From: JBMYRH01 sp049602155 | GTDB taxonomy: Bacteria > Myxococcota_A > UBA9042 > PHBI01 > JBMYRH01 | Direction: 5' to 3' | DNA length: 64,000 nt | Assembly: GCA_049602155.1 (NCBI GenBank) | Contig: JBMYRH010000014.1 | Coordinates: 62,001-126,000 of the forward strand | In this document: positions 35,661 through 46,200 of the stretch, in pieces | Numbering within the stretch: the stretch's first letter is position 1 | Layout of the letters: the number at the start of each line of letters is the position of its first letter | Notes under the pieces: model-generated | The model's input: the letters and a program-made list of their open reading frames with translations, nothing else | Told to the model about the DNA's origin: nothing | The model's database searches: none | Program-made: the position numbers and the translations under genes

Positions 35661-36154
35661 TCGTCCTTCTCTAGGGGCTTCAGGGTCGGCCCGACGAAGG
35701 CGAAGAGGCGGCGATCGATCTCCTCGAAGCGCCGACAGACCTCACGACCGAGGTTCATGACGAGCAAGGTGAACTGCTCCAGGTCATGCTCGTAGAGGTC
35801 TCGCAAGTGACGGTTCGTGATCCTCAGGCCCTCACAGGGTTCCAGGGCCCGAATGGACGCAGTGCGCTTGGTGATGCTCAGCAGCGCGATCTCTCCAAAA
35901 CAATCACCGGCCTCCAAGATGCGGAGGAGGTAGCGGTGCTCGCCGAGCTTCTTTTCGACGGCCACGCGACCTGTATCCAGGATGTACACGGCGTCCCCGG
36001 AGTCTCCCTGCTCAAAGAAGTAGTCCCCTTTCGCGACGGTCGTTTGTACCGCGCGGTCGAGGAGGAAGCCGAGGGTGTCCAGAGTTAAACCACCAAAGGC
36101 GGGGACACTCCTCAAAACGGTAGGATCTCGATTCACGTCATCGGAGTGTATCAC
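35657..36154 (-). CDS. cyclic nucleotide-binding domain protein (no effector domain)
   Basis: A single CNB domain follows a helix LRSVPAFGGLTLDTLGFLL. The phosphate-binding cassette is FGEIALLSITKRTASIRA with the Arg that contacts the cyclic phosphate, preceded by FFEQGDSGDAVYILDTGRVAV. After it there is only a helical tail ending LKPLEKDD and no DNA-binding domain, so it is not a CRP-type regulator; it may act by protein contact. The start is not settled. The GTG at 36154 is used because a start at 36214 would overlap the promoter and 5' end of the divergent CotH-like gene; a GTG at 36136 is also possible. Confidence 0.82.
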   Translation of the reverse strand: MIHSDDVNRDPTVLRSVPAFGGLTLDTLGFLLDRAVQTTVAKGDYFFEQGDSGDAVYILDTGRVAVEKKLGEHRYLLRILEAGDCFGEIALLSITKRTASIRALEPCEGLRITNRHLRDLYEHDLEQFTLLVMNLGREVCRRFEEIDRRLFAFVGPTLKPLEKDD

Positions 36155-36183
36155 CCTGACGCCAGGATCGTTATGATGCGCTC

Positions 36184-38178
36184 GTGCGAGCATCACACCG
36201 AATGAAACCGACACCCTGGTTTAGCACTGTACTGCTGAGTTTACTCCTCTGTGTCGGGGCAGCAGGTTGCGCCGCGGGGCCCTCCACGTCTGAGGCGAAC
36301 AACGCGCCGGACGTGCAGGCATCGTCGTCGAGCGACACGGTCATCACGGTGGACGCTGATCGCGCGCCGGTTGAGGACACCTCGAGCCCGGAGGAGGTGA
36401 CACCTCGACGTGATGGGCCCCTGGCTGACGCTGATGTGACGCAGGAGCGCGAGGGTGACGCCTCACCCGTGGATCCCTCGCCTGAGGATGTGGTTGAGCC
36501 CCCCGAAGTCGCGGACTCGGGGCCAAGCGCTTGGGAGCAGGCAGCAGGGCTCTTTGGGTTAGACGAAGTACATGACGTGGCCATCACGCTCTCCAGCGAT
36601 CAGCTCAAATCCCTGTCCGAGGTGCCTGATGCTTGGGTCTACACACAGGTCACGGTGGATGGCGAGGCGATGGATGATGTCGGCTTGCGTCTGCATGGCC
36701 AGCTCGGCGCATTTCGCGGCCTCGATCACAGCGCGGGTCTCTCGCTGTCCTTTGAGGCGATCAGCAAGGGGCACACGCTGCGTGGCCTGAAGACCCTCTC
36801 CCTGAACAACCTGCTGCATGATCCCAGTTTGGTGCGGGAGCTGCTCACGTATGCGCTCTTCCGCGCCGCCGGGATCCCTGCGCCGCGAGTCGGCTACACT
36901 CAAGTCGAGGTCAACGGGCTGCCTTACGGTGTCTACCTGATGGTCGAGCCCTCACACAGCGACGCGTTCTTGTCCCATTGGTTTGACGGGGAGATCAGCG
37001 GGGCGCTCTACGGTGGGCGTGACGGTCAAGATCTCTTCGTTGACGCGGTCGCGAATTTCTCAAGCGGCGCGGGGGCTGATGCTCATAAGCTCAGCCTCTT
37101 TGGCTTGGTTCAAGCGCTGGATTGGGTCGATCTCTCGGGGGACGTCCCCGCTCAACTGGACGCCATCTTTGGGCTTCAGGGCTACTTGGACTTCGTGGCC
37201 ACGGAGCTGATCCTCGGTCACCAAGACGGCTACGCGTGGTCTCGCAATGGCTACAACCTCTACCGCCCGACGCTCACCAGCCCTTGGGCCTTTATGCCGG
37301 TCGGCGCGGACAGGACGTTCATCGATCACCTTCAGCCGCTGGAGGGGAGCGGGCGCGTTCATCAGCTCTGCATCCGCGACCCCGCCTGTCGCCTGCTTCT
37401 GGGGGAGGCGTATGACGCGGCGTTGGTCCGTATCGACGAGATTGACCTCGTCGGGATGGCTCAGTCGGCGCACCTCTTGCTCGCCGATGCGATCCTCGAC
37501 GATCCCCGTCCTGCCCTCGCTCCGGACGCCGTGAGCGCAGCGCTTGAGGCGGTCCTGGCGTACTTATCTGAGCGGCCTACGACGTTGGTCGATGGGCTGG
37601 TCTGCCTCGATCCGGACTATGGGGATGAGGACGGGGACGGGATCTCAAGTTGCTTTGGAGAGGATTGCCAGGATGACGATCCATTGGTCTATCCGGGGGC
37701 GCCCGAGGTCTGCAATTTCGCGGATGACGATTGCGATGGAGAGATCGATGAGACCGCTGAGGGTGAGGAGAGCTGCCCGACGTGCGAGGCGATCCACGAG
37801 GACGTGAACGGGACCGTGCTGCTGTGCCGCATCGTAGCCAACTACGCCGATGCACATGAGGCGTGCTTATCTCGTGGTGGAGATCTGCTGAGCATCCACT
37901 CCCAAGAGGAGCAAGAGCTCATCGGTCAAGCGGCTTATGCGAGCTATAAAGGCCACCTGTGGATAGGCATCAACGACCGAATCGAAGAGGGGACCTTTGC
38001 TTGGACCGATGGCTCCCCCGTCGACTTTGAGCATTGGAACAATAACGAGCCAAACGACTGGGGCTCGGGCGAAGACTGCGGTCACCTCTATGAAGGCAAC
38101 GACAACCGCTGGAACGATCTGCCCTGCGGCCATGAGGCCGGCTACCTCTGTCGGCTCCCGAACCTCGACCTGCCCTAG
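36184..38178 (+). CDS. CotH-like lipoprotein with MopE motif and C-type lectin domain
   Basis: From the GTG the product is 664 residues; an ATG at 36202 gives 658. The signal ends GAAGC, followed by an acidic spacer. A CotH-like domain (about residues 125-460) shows LKTLSLNNLLHDPSLVRELL, GIPAPRVGYTQVEVNG and LPYGVYLMVE, but where active CotH has P-W-D-x-D it reads FMPVGADRTF, so the first metal-binding Asp is missing. Then comes a MopE unit (CQDDDPLVYPGAPEVC) and a C-terminal C-type lectin domain with EPN and WND calcium/sugar motifs (NNEPNDWGSGEDC, NDNRWNDLPC). Sugar binding at the cell surface is likely. TATGAT ends 6 nt before the GTG and no Shine-Dalgarno is visible. Confidence 0.85.
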   Translation: MRASHRMKPTPWFSTVLLSLLLCVGAAGCAAGPSTSEANNAPDVQASSSSDTVITVDADRAPVEDTSSPEEVTPRRDGPLADADVTQEREGDASPVDPSPEDVVEPPEVADSGPSAWEQAAGLFGLDEVHDVAITLSSDQLKSLSEVPDAWVYTQVTVDGEAMDDVGLRLHGQLGAFRGLDHSAGLSLSFEAISKGHTLRGLKTLSLNNLLHDPSLVRELLTYALFRAAGIPAPRVGYTQVEVNGLPYGVYLMVEPSHSDAFLSHWFDGEISGALYGGRDGQDLFVDAVANFSSGAGADAHKLSLFGLVQALDWVDLSGDVPAQLDAIFGLQGYLDFVATELILGHQDGYAWSRNGYNLYRPTLTSPWAFMPVGADRTFIDHLQPLEGSGRVHQLCIRDPACRLLLGEAYDAALVRIDEIDLVGMAQSAHLLLADAILDDPRPALAPDAVSAALEAVLAYLSERPTTLVDGLVCLDPDYGDEDGDGISSCFGEDCQDDDPLVYPGAPEVCNFADDDCDGEIDETAEGEESCPTCEAIHEDVNGTVLLCRIVANYADAHEACLSRGGDLLSIHSQEEQELIGQAAYASYKGHLWIGINDRIEEGTFAWTDGSPVDFEHWNNNEPNDWGSGEDCGHLYEGNDNRWNDLPCGHEAGYLCRLPNLDLP

Positions 38179-38606
38179 ACCTCGAGGAGCCGCTTGATGG
38201 ACTGCAGATCCTTGGCGATCTGCTTCTTCAAGGCGCGCCCGAGCAAGGGGCCGTAGAGTTTGGCGGCCCGGCCAGGGTTGCCGTGCAAGCGGAAGGTCAT
38301 CACTGTCCCCTGACCTTGGGCAGCGAGCGTGATGCGGACCGCGTGCGGCAGGATGCCGCCTTGGGCCTCTTCGGCGTAGACCGCGCCTGCTTCCAACTCC
38401 GTGATGATCTTGGCTGTGCGGATGACGCGCCCCATCAGCGTCGCCTCTTCGGTGAAGGTGTCGCCGACCTTGAGGGGGCCTGAGCTGTCGCGAACGATCT
38501 TCACGATCGCCGAAGACCAACGCGGCGTCGCCTCGACGTCTGTGATCAGCTCGTAGACGTCTGTGGGTGGTCTAGAAATCGTGACGGATTGTGTGACGTC
38601 GAGCAT
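38175..38606 (-). CDS. SRPBCC (START-like) family protein
   Basis: The 143 residues form one SRPBCC fold: TQSVTISRPPTDVYELITD, VEATPRWSSAI, GDTFTEEATLMGR and a long C-terminal helix ending LKKQIAKDLQSIKRLLEV. These small helix-grip proteins bind hydrophobic ligands, or are polyketide cyclase/dehydrase-like; the ligand is unknown. No signal peptide is present. The 3' end overlaps the convergent CotH-lectin gene by 4 nt. Confidence 0.88.
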   Translation of the reverse strand: MLDVTQSVTISRPPTDVYELITDVEATPRWSSAIVKIVRDSSGPLKVGDTFTEEATLMGRVIRTAKIITELEAGAVYAEEAQGGILPHAVRITLAAQGQGTVMTFRLHGNPGRAAKLYGPLLGRALKKQIAKDLQSIKRLLEV

Positions 38607-38743
38607 GGCGTACCTCGCGGAGCCAACCTAACCGACGCTGGGGAGCGATGACTAGCCCTCCCCGCGCGCGAAGAGATAGTGTTGGTATTGGACCCCACCC
38701 GCTGAGCTACTGTAGATTCGCTCGTCTCCAAGGGAAATGCAGC

Positions 38744-39700
38744 ATGCGAACGAAGATTCAACGACCCATCACGATGTCACCATGGATACTCGCGCTTCTG
38801 TGCGCCTTCGCTGTCGGCTGCGGGGATGCCTCGTCCACGTCGACCGAAGCAGACGCCGAAGTCGGCGCGGATGGGGTTGAGGAGGAGGGTGACACCACGC
38901 TCGACGGTGATCAGGATGCCCTCACACTCCCCGTCGAGGACGTCCTCGACGACAGCGACGAGGAGATCGACGGGGAAGGAGAATTCCCGTCCGACCTCCC
39001 TGTGATCACCGAGATCAGTGAGGACGTCGATCTCTCAGAATTCTTCCCGGACGCGGTCGGGCCGGAGGCCGACGTCGTTGATGACGCCTCGGCTGACGTG
39101 ATGTCTGACGTCAGTGATGACGCCGCTGACGTCACCATGGATGACGCCAGCGATGATGCCGCCACGTCCTCTGATGACGCCTCTTCGGATGTGGTTGAGG
39201 AGGAAGACACCTTCTTGGCCGACTGCGAAAACCTCGGCGTGGCCCCTCAGTGGGAGGGGATCTTTGAGGGGGCGATCGAGTACCACATCCCTGAGGCCCT
39301 CGAAGAGCTCTTCTACCCACCGGATGGCATCTTGATCGTGGGGGGCACCCTCGCCTTCGACATCGAGTGCGTGGACTCCAAGCTCATCGTGAGCGGAGAC
39401 ATGGCCGGCACGGCGAACGTGGCTGGGGAGGGCGATTTCCCCTTCACCATCACGCTCGCGGGCTACTTTAACCCCGAGACTGGGTTGCTCAACGCTAACC
39501 TCGTCGACGGGATGGTGGTGCTCTATGGCTTGGCGGAGATCTACTTCTCCGGAGACTTCATTGGGACCTTGACCGACGAGGTCTTCAACGGCACATGGAC
39601 CGGCATCTACGACGGGACGAATTTCCCGCTGCCGCCAGGAGATGTGCCAGACGCGGATGGCTCTGGGACCTGGAGTGCGCAGGCCGCCGAGGTCGATTAG
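38744..39700 (+). CDS. acidic lipoprotein of unknown function
   Basis: The ATG gives a signal ending AVGC (lipobox) after LALLCAFAVG; an ATG at 38774 is a possible shorter start. The next 130 residues are extremely rich in Asp, Glu, Ser, Thr and Ala with a D-V-x-D-D-A-S-D pattern. The C-terminal 140 residues form a beta-rich domain (WEGIFEGAIEYHIPEALE, VSGDMAGTANVAG, YFSGDFIGTLTDEVFNGTW) that I do not assign; the strands look like an all-beta barrel or lipocalin-like fold. The next gene starts immediately after the stop, so it is the first of at least three co-transcribed lipoprotein genes. Confidence 0.75.
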   Translation: MRTKIQRPITMSPWILALLCAFAVGCGDASSTSTEADAEVGADGVEEEGDTTLDGDQDALTLPVEDVLDDSDEEIDGEGEFPSDLPVITEISEDVDLSEFFPDAVGPEADVVDDASADVMSDVSDDAADVTMDDASDDAATSSDDASSDVVEEEDTFLADCENLGVAPQWEGIFEGAIEYHIPEALEELFYPPDGILIVGGTLAFDIECVDSKLIVSGDMAGTANVAGEGDFPFTITLAGYFNPETGLLNANLVDGMVVLYGLAEIYFSGDFIGTLTDEVFNGTWTGIYDGTNFPLPPGDVPDADGSGTWSAQAAEVD

Positions 39701-42700
39701 ATGCGGCGCTTAGCACTGAGCGCCCTGATCGCAGTGGTCGCGAGCTGCGGTGGTGAGAGCCCTACGCCGACGTCCGACGCGACTGAGTCGAGCGACGTAG
39801 CGTCCCCTGACGTCAGCGGAGACAGCACAGAGAGCGCCCCGGAACTCGAAGACGCGCCGACCCTGGAGGACACTCAGGCGCCTGTCGAGGACATCCCCGT
39901 CGCACCTGAGGTCGTCGACGCGATCGGGCCTGAGGATGTCGCGACGGATCCTCACGAGGACGCGCCCGGTGACGGCCACAGTGAGCCCTCAGATGCAGAT
40001 GGAGCGAGCGACGCAGCACAGGGAGACACGAGCGAGGATGTCGCCCCTGATGTCCCCCCGGAGCCAATCGTCGTGCCTGGTGATCAATGCGATGAGGCGC
40101 TGGTCATCGACCCGCTCGAATTGCCCTTTGAGTACGAAGGAGACACGACGCACGCCGCCGATGACGTCGCGCTAGCGGGGGGCTGCGGGACAGGTGGTGA
40201 TATCGGTGCAGGGGCCCCAGATGTGGTCTTCTCATTTACCCCCTCTGTGACGGCGCATCATGTCATCGGCATGAACCCAGCGACCGTGATCGGCGCGAGC
40301 CCGGCGGTGATCTACGTGTTGGAGGACTGCGACGACGCGGCCTTCTCCTGTGTGGGGGTGAGCAGTAACTTGAGCGCTGGCGGGGTCTTCAGTGTCTACC
40401 TTGAGGCGGGGACGAGCTACGCGGTCGTCGTTGATGGCCTCTTGCCCGAGGACTCAGGCGGCTTCACCTTTGTGGTCGAGGAGGTCGTGTGCGTCATCGA
40501 ATGCCCCGGTCCGGAGTGCGGCAAGGATGGATGCGGCGGCTTCTGCGGTGAGGGGTGCGAGGAGGGGCTCGCGTGTCGCCCTGACGGCTTCTGCGAGACC
40601 CCACCGCTCATCGACGGCAACACCTGCGAGTCCCCCTTCCTGATCGAGTCCTTGCCCTATGCGACGACTGGGGACACTTGGTACGGCACCAATGAGGGGG
40701 CCTTCGAGGCCAACAGCTGCCCAGGGGAGCCCCACCCAATCGGGGCTGCGAGCAATGACCACTTCTATCAGCTGGAGATCCCGGCGACGGGGCTCTACTC
40801 CCTCGCCATCAACTCCGATTACGACGCGGCGCTCTACGTCATCGAGGATTGCGCGGATCTGAGCGGGAGCTGCGTCGCAGGGTCGGATCAATCGCTCAGC
40901 TCTGAGTCGATGGAGATCTACCTCGAGGCTGGCCAGACGCTGACCATCGTCGTGGACGGCTACGGCAACACCGAGAACATGAACGGCATCTACACCCTGC
41001 AGGTCAGCCAGGCCTGCGTGGCCTCCTGCGAAGCGAAGGACTGCGGTGATGATGGCTGCGGAGGCTCCTGCGGTGTCTGTAGCTACGGCGACGCGTGCCT
41101 TGAGGGGAGCTGTCTGGCTGCGCCGCTTGGCGACACCTGCCTTGACCCCTTCGTCATCCCGTCCGCCCCGTACACGGTGACCGGCGACACCTCCGGCTTT
41201 CATGGGGAGATGAGCTACGCCCCAGGGGAGTGCCCCGGGATGACCTTGGGCTGGGGAGCGGGCTCCAAAGACGTCATCTACACCTTTGAGCCGACCACGC
41301 AGGACCTCTACACGCTGACGCTCGAGGCGTCCTTCGACTCGACCCTCTACGTGGTGACCGACTGCTTGGACGTGGGGGGCTCATGCCTCGCGGCCGATGA
41401 TCAGCACCCGACGATGGAGACCGTCGACGTCTGGATGTACCCCGGGACGACCTACTTCATCGTCGTGGATGGCTATGGGAATCAGTCCAACGTCGAGGGG
41501 AGCTACACGCTCTCGATGGCGTCGGCATGCGTGCCGCACTGCAAGTTCAAGCAATGCGGACCGGACGGGTGTGGTGGCTCTTGTGGGGAGTGTGAAGGCT
41601 TCTCGGTGTGCAGCGATGAGGGGCTGTGTGAGTCCCAAGAGGGCAACAGCTGCGATACGCCGTTCATGATCGAAGCGCTGCCTTTCTTGGGAGAGGGCGA
41701 CACCTCGGACTCGACCAACTTGATGGGGGTCCCTTACGACGCGTGCCCCGATGAGACAGCCGTTCGAGGGCCTGTGAGCGCTGAAGAGGTCTGGGCCTTT
41801 ACGCCCACGGAGTCGGGGGTCTACACAGCGCTCCTCGACTCGACGTTCCCAGCGGTGCTTTATGCGCTGACGGAGTGCTCGCAGTTCACGACGGAGTGCT
41901 TCATTGAGGAGAACCCCGGGGGCCTCGTCTGGTACGACGTGACCCCGGAGTGTGGATGGTCACATTACGATCAAGGGCAGTGTGTGGGGCTGGGCGCGGG
42001 CTTCTTGCTCTCAGGGGAGATCGTCCCGCTGAAGACGTACTTAGAGGCCGGGACGACCTACTTCTATGTCGTGGACGGAAACGCCCTGAACGCGGACCAA
42101 AGTGGCCCTTACACCCTCTCACTTGATGGCCCCTGCATTCCGGAGTGTGACGGCAAGGTGTGCGGTCCTGATGGGTGTGGCTTGACCTGCGGCGAGTGCC
42201 CCAACGACCTGCTCTGTGATGACAGTCAGCAGTGCGTCACCCAAGAGGGCAACAGCTGCGCTACGGCCTTTGTGATCCCGGACGACGTGACCTTGCCGGT
42301 GGTCTATGAGGGCAACACGAACGACGCGACCAACACGTACGGCAAGCCCTACGGTGGATGTCCTGACGAGAACAAGAAGATCGGAGCAGGTAGCCGTGAC
42401 GAGGTCTACGCCTTTACGCCAGCGGAAGACGGGACCTACGAGATGACGATCGACGCGCAGTTCCAAGGGGCCCTCTACGTCCTCAATGACTGCTCGGAAT
42501 TCCTCAGTGAGTGCTTCTTCAAAGAGACCAAGGGGCATGACTCTTGGGCAGCGGTTGTCCCCGGGTGCGGGTTCGCCTCAGAGACCTGTTTGGCAGCATA
42601 CTTGGAGGACCCGGAGGAGCCTGAGGCGCTCTTGAGTGTGGAGCTGCTCGCGGGCGAGACGGTCTACATCGTCGTCGATGGCCAAGGGGGGCTCTACGAC

Positions 42701-43264
42701 ACCTATGGGAGCTATACGCTGACCGTGGACAGCGCCTGTGATCCGCAGTGCGACGGACTTCAATGCGGTGACGATGGCTGCGGAGACGTGTGCGGTGTCT
42801 GCCCAGGGGGCTTCATCTGTGACGAGGCAGGTCAGTGCGTGGATGTGACCCAGACCCCTGGCAATTCCTGCGAGACTGCGTTCGTTGTGTCGTCGATCCC
42901 CTTCCTCGGGACCGGGGACACTTCGGACAATTCGGATGTCTATATCGCTGACACTTGCCTGTCTGTGTCGGCCGCCGCTGTGGCCGCTGGGGCTCGGGAT
43001 GAGGTGTGGGTGCTGACGCCCGAGCAGAGTGGGCTCTACATCATCGACATCGCAGGCCAGGATGGCTTTGAGCCGATCGTGTACGTGGTCGACGATTGCA
43101 GTGATGAAGGGTGGAGCTGCATTAAGGGGACCAGCGACGTCACGATGGACATCGCTTTGGACGCCGGCGAGACCTACTACATCGTCGTGGATGGCGGCAC
43201 AGACCCCGAAGACCCTCCGCCGACGACCGACGGGGGCTATGTGCTTGAGGTGACCCTGCCATGA
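39701..43264 (+). CDS. lipoprotein with six PPC-like modules joined by Cys-knot linkers
   Basis: The 1187-residue protein has lipobox VASC and an acidic spacer to about residue 120. Six modules of about 150-200 residues follow. Each opens G-N-S/T-C-x-x-P/A-F-V/L-I, has G-D-T and a string of strands ending in Y-F-I-V-V-D-G-Y-G-N or a variant, and resembles bacterial pre-peptidase C-terminal (PPC) domains. Modules are separated by C-x3-C-x3-D/Q-C-G-x-D-G-C-G-x-x-C-G-x-C knots. These read as extended surface beta-domain arrays; no catalytic domain is present. The ATG immediately follows the upstream stop, and the end overlaps the next start by 4 nt (ATGA). Confidence 0.82.
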   Translation: MRRLALSALIAVVASCGGESPTPTSDATESSDVASPDVSGDSTESAPELEDAPTLEDTQAPVEDIPVAPEVVDAIGPEDVATDPHEDAPGDGHSEPSDADGASDAAQGDTSEDVAPDVPPEPIVVPGDQCDEALVIDPLELPFEYEGDTTHAADDVALAGGCGTGGDIGAGAPDVVFSFTPSVTAHHVIGMNPATVIGASPAVIYVLEDCDDAAFSCVGVSSNLSAGGVFSVYLEAGTSYAVVVDGLLPEDSGGFTFVVEEVVCVIECPGPECGKDGCGGFCGEGCEEGLACRPDGFCETPPLIDGNTCESPFLIESLPYATTGDTWYGTNEGAFEANSCPGEPHPIGAASNDHFYQLEIPATGLYSLAINSDYDAALYVIEDCADLSGSCVAGSDQSLSSESMEIYLEAGQTLTIVVDGYGNTENMNGIYTLQVSQACVASCEAKDCGDDGCGGSCGVCSYGDACLEGSCLAAPLGDTCLDPFVIPSAPYTVTGDTSGFHGEMSYAPGECPGMTLGWGAGSKDVIYTFEPTTQDLYTLTLEASFDSTLYVVTDCLDVGGSCLAADDQHPTMETVDVWMYPGTTYFIVVDGYGNQSNVEGSYTLSMASACVPHCKFKQCGPDGCGGSCGECEGFSVCSDEGLCESQEGNSCDTPFMIEALPFLGEGDTSDSTNLMGVPYDACPDETAVRGPVSAEEVWAFTPTESGVYTALLDSTFPAVLYALTECSQFTTECFIEENPGGLVWYDVTPECGWSHYDQGQCVGLGAGFLLSGEIVPLKTYLEAGTTYFYVVDGNALNADQSGPYTLSLDGPCIPECDGKVCGPDGCGLTCGECPNDLLCDDSQQCVTQEGNSCATAFVIPDDVTLPVVYEGNTNDATNTYGKPYGGCPDENKKIGAGSRDEVYAFTPAEDGTYEMTIDAQFQGALYVLNDCSEFLSECFFKETKGHDSWAAVVPGCGFASETCLAAYLEDPEEPEALLSVELLAGETVYIVVDGQGGLYDTYGSYTLTVDSACDPQCDGLQCGDDGCGDVCGVCPGGFICDEAGQCVDVTQTPGNSCETAFVVSSIPFLGTGDTSDNSDVYIADTCLSVSAAAVAAGARDEVWVLTPEQSGLYIIDIAGQDGFEPIVYVVDDCSDEGWSCIKGTSDVTMDIALDAGETYYIVVDGGTDPEDPPPTTDGGYVLEVTLP

Positions 43265-46200
43265 GGAACTCAGCGCTCATTATCGTCCTCGTCGCAGCCC
43301 TCTCGGCATGCTCGGATGCCGGGGGCATCGGCGAGGGCTCCGAGGCCATCGCCGACACGCAGACGGACCCCTCCGGGGGGGATTCCTCAGGAGAACCGGG
43401 TCGCTCGAACGGTTCGGGGAGTGGCTTTCAGTCCGCCGACGAGCTGGGTATCTCGGTCTCTCCCTCGGCGCTGACGTTTGGCGCAGTGGCCCTTGGTGCA
43501 TCGGACTCCCAGTCCCTTGAGGTCTTGCACACGGGCAGCTCGGGTACTTTGGAGCTCATCGATGTGCGCTACGTCACCCAAGAGGGCTCCGATATTAGCC
43601 TGGGCGAGGTCCTGACCACCCGACTTGACCCTGGCGAAGGCACCGAGATCGAGGTGCGCTTTACTCCGACGGACGCGGGTCAAGAGCGTGGCACTGTCGT
43701 GATAGACACCAACGCGATTGACGCGACGGGCGCAGCGCTCTCTGTCGAGGTCCCTGTCGAGGCGCCAGCGTTGACCTCGGAGCTCATCGCGGACGCCGCG
43801 ATCATCGGCTTTGGTGGTGTCGCCACGGGCACGGAGAAGTCTCGGACGTTGACCCTCTTGAATGTCGGCACCTTGGATGTGACCGTCGAGGCGCTGACCA
43901 TCGATGGGACCTCCTCTGCTGAGTTCGTGGTGCCAACCGCCGAGGTACTCCCGATGACGGTGGGGGCCGGCCTGAACCAAGCGGTCGAGGTGGTGTACAC
44001 GCCGACAGGGTTCGACACGGACACCGCAACGCTGAGGATAGCGTCCTCAGCCGCAGACGGGCTGTCGGAGCTGATCGTGCCGCTCTCGGGGCATGAGATC
44101 TCAGCCGAGCTGAAGGTCACGCCGACCCCGCTTAACTTTGGCCTACGCGGCCCGGAAGAGGCGCATGTTGAGGTCTTGACTGTGACCTCCGGTAACCCAG
44201 AGGTCGACCTTGAGATCAGCGCCGTCTCAGTGGTGGAGACGGGGCCATGGAGTGGGACGGTGACCCTCGAAGCGTGGCCTGAAGAAGGTGTCGTGCTCAC
44301 AGGGGGAGAGCCTCTAGAGGTCTCGGTCACCTTCACGCCGAGCGCGGACATGGTGTCAGGGCCCACGCCCATCGCGGAGATCGCCTTTGAGACCAACGAC
44401 CCCTCAGATGAGGGTGTGCAGACCGTCGCAGTGCATGGACAGCGGCAGGGGACGGGCCTTGAGGTCTTCCCGCCGGACATCGTGTACTTCGGCTACGTCG
44501 GGATCGGCGGCACCGTCCGTCGAGAGGTCACGCTGTACAACGCGGGCAACAGCCCGCTGACCGTCGACAGTGTCTACGTCGAGGGTGACTACGCGATCGT
44601 CGAAGGAGACCTCTGGTCTCCGACCGCAGACGGGCCCTCTCCGGCCACCCTCGGGCCTGGCGAACTGCAGGTCGTGACGGTGTCGTTTACGACCGCAGGA
44701 CCGCCGCTTGAGACGACTTGGGGCAAGCTGATCATCATGTCTGACGACGTGGCCAAGCCCACTTGGGAGGTGTTGCTGAACGCGCAGAAGGTCGAGGGGG
44801 GCGATTGCCTGCTGCAGTTTGTCCCCAGCGCCTTGGACTTTGGGATGACGGCGCCTTGGACAGCGCACACCCAGCAGTTCACCTTGGTCAACATCGGCAC
44901 GGGCCCCTGTGCGTACCACAGCGCGATCACCGATGACTGTGAGACGACTCAGGGGTGTGAGGTCTCGGATGACGCCGAGATGGCGGCCTCGAGCAGCGCC
45001 AAGTACGTCGTGACCGCGGAGCCCGAGGTGGGCGCTGAGATAGGTCCAGGTGAGATGATCGCGATTGAGGTCACGTTCACCGCGCCAGATCCGAGCCCCG
45101 TGATTACGCCTCACCCGGGGATGGTCCGCGCGCGGGTCACCTCGGTCTCGGGTCAGACCGGTGAAGACGTCGTGACGGTGCATCCATCCTCTTCGAGCTG
45201 GTTAACGCTGCCGAACCTCTTGGCCGAGGTGGGGGTCGGGCAGCTTGAGGTCGCCCCGCCGGTCTTGGACTTTCAGTTGGTGGAGATCGGCTGCGTGAGT
45301 CCACCCACGGTGGTCACAGGCACGAACGTCGGGATGGCGCACTTAGAGGTCGCCAGCTGGTGGCTTGAGGGCTGCTCCGACGAGGTCAGAGTCCTCGAGG
45401 CTCCTGAGCCAGACACCGTCCACACGTTGCAGATCGGTCAGTCAGTCGAGTGGATCTTGGACTACGCCCCTGTGGATGAAACGACTGACACCTGCAGCCT
45501 CTTCATCGTCAGCAGTGACAGTCAGACGCCCACCGAGGTCCCCGTGACGGGCTGGGGTGCTTACCCGGCCGAGCTCGTTGACCTCTTCACCGACTCCGAG
45601 GCGCAGAAGGTCGATGTGCTCTTCGTGGTTGATGACTCGGGCTCGATGTCCGAGGAGCAGGTGAACCTCTCAGACAGCTTTGAGGCCTTCATCTACGAGG
45701 CAGCGAGCTGGGACAGTGACTATCAGATCGCCGTCACGACCACGACGATCTCCCTCCTAGAGCTCTCCGGTGGCGCCCTCTACGGCTCGCCCCCGTGGGT
45801 GACGGCGGCCAACTGGGAGAAGTTCGTGAACATCGTGGAGGTCGGGACGAGCGGCTCGGGTGACGAGCAGGGCATTTGGGCGGCCTACATCGCGACCAGC
45901 TCTCCGCTCATCGACCCCCCAGAGGGGACCTGTGAGGTCGACAGCGACTGCGGCCTCCACCGGGTCTGCCGTGTCGGGATGTGCCAGGGCGTCAACCACG
46001 GCTTCTTTCGGGAAGATGCGGCGCTGGAGATCGTCTTCGTCAGTGACGAAGAGGACCACAGCCCGGAGGAGCTGGAGGCTTACTTGAACCACTTCCGCGG
46101 CATCAAAGGGTATGCGCACCCGGAGCTGCTCCATATGCACGCGATTGTCGGGCCCGCGGGTGGCTGCTCGTCGTCCAATGGCTCGGCTGAGGCGGGGCAT

